NCBI GenBank assembly: GCA_021782065.1
Contig: JAJXVQ010000017.1
Span: 1-15,132 of the forward strand
Length of the DNA: 15,132 bases
Reading direction: 5' to 3'
Source: Pseudomonadota bacterium
Lineage (GTDB): Bacteria > Pseudomonadota > Gammaproteobacteria > UBA1113
The notes under the pieces are model-generated. The model had not been told where the DNA came from and made no database searches. It saw nothing but the letters and a program-made list of their open reading frames with translations. The position numbers and the translations under genes are program-made. Of the stretch, positions 15,072 to 15,132 are shown in pieces (the stretch's first letter is position 1; the number at the start of each line of letters is the position of its first letter).

Positions 15072-15132
15072 TAAGCTATTGATTTAAAAGAGCAAACTCG
15101 TAAAATTACGATTCTAACAAAGTAACAAAACG

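Overview
The window looks like a chromosome segment of a gammaproteobacterium of the Legionellales/Coxiellaceae type (Rickettsiella, Diplorickettsia or Coxiella relatives). This is inferred from the moderately AT-rich sequence, the E. coli-like order sdhCDAB-sucABCD with proteins very close to the gammaproteobacterial forms, decayed insertion sequences, and an ankyrin-repeat relic of the kind common in intracellular members of the order. No rRNA, tRNA or CRISPR array was found, and the genus cannot be fixed without a database search.

Left part (1-3368) is accessory. It begins with the 5' part of an unrecognised acidic protein gene on the minus strand, cut by the window edge. A PilE-like minor type IV pilin follows on the plus strand. 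Next come the 3' remnant of an IS982-type transposase, an unrecognised 171-residue protein with a textbook sigma-70 promoter, and about 1.2 kb without an intact gene. That stretch holds three nested transposase remnants (IS3-type mini-element, ISNCY-like, IS982-like), a DnaA-box inverted repeat and a fragment of an ankyrin-repeat gene.

Middle part (3369-4976): a lone minus-strand secretion/pilus ATPase of the GspE/PilB superfamily. A clear intrinsic terminator separates it from the operon upstream.

Right part (5075-14357): one compact minus-strand operon for two linked TCA-cycle steps. sdhC-sdhD-sdhA-sdhB encode succinate dehydrogenase (complex II); sucA-sucB encode E1 and E2 of 2-oxoglutarate dehydrogenase; sucC-sucD encode succinyl-CoA synthetase. 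Together they convert 2-oxoglutarate to succinyl-CoA, succinate and fumarate, yielding NADH, a nucleoside triphosphate and quinol. Junctions are overlaps or gaps of at most 30 nt, which suggests translational coupling. The E3 gene (lpd) is absent here and must lie elsewhere.

Right edge (14545-15000): an unrecognised 151-residue proline-rich-tailed protein on the minus strand. Nothing seen amounts to a demonstrated new system. The items most worth a second look are the DnaA-box cluster inside the IS graveyard, the orphan ATPase, and the unrecognised genes next to mobile debris.
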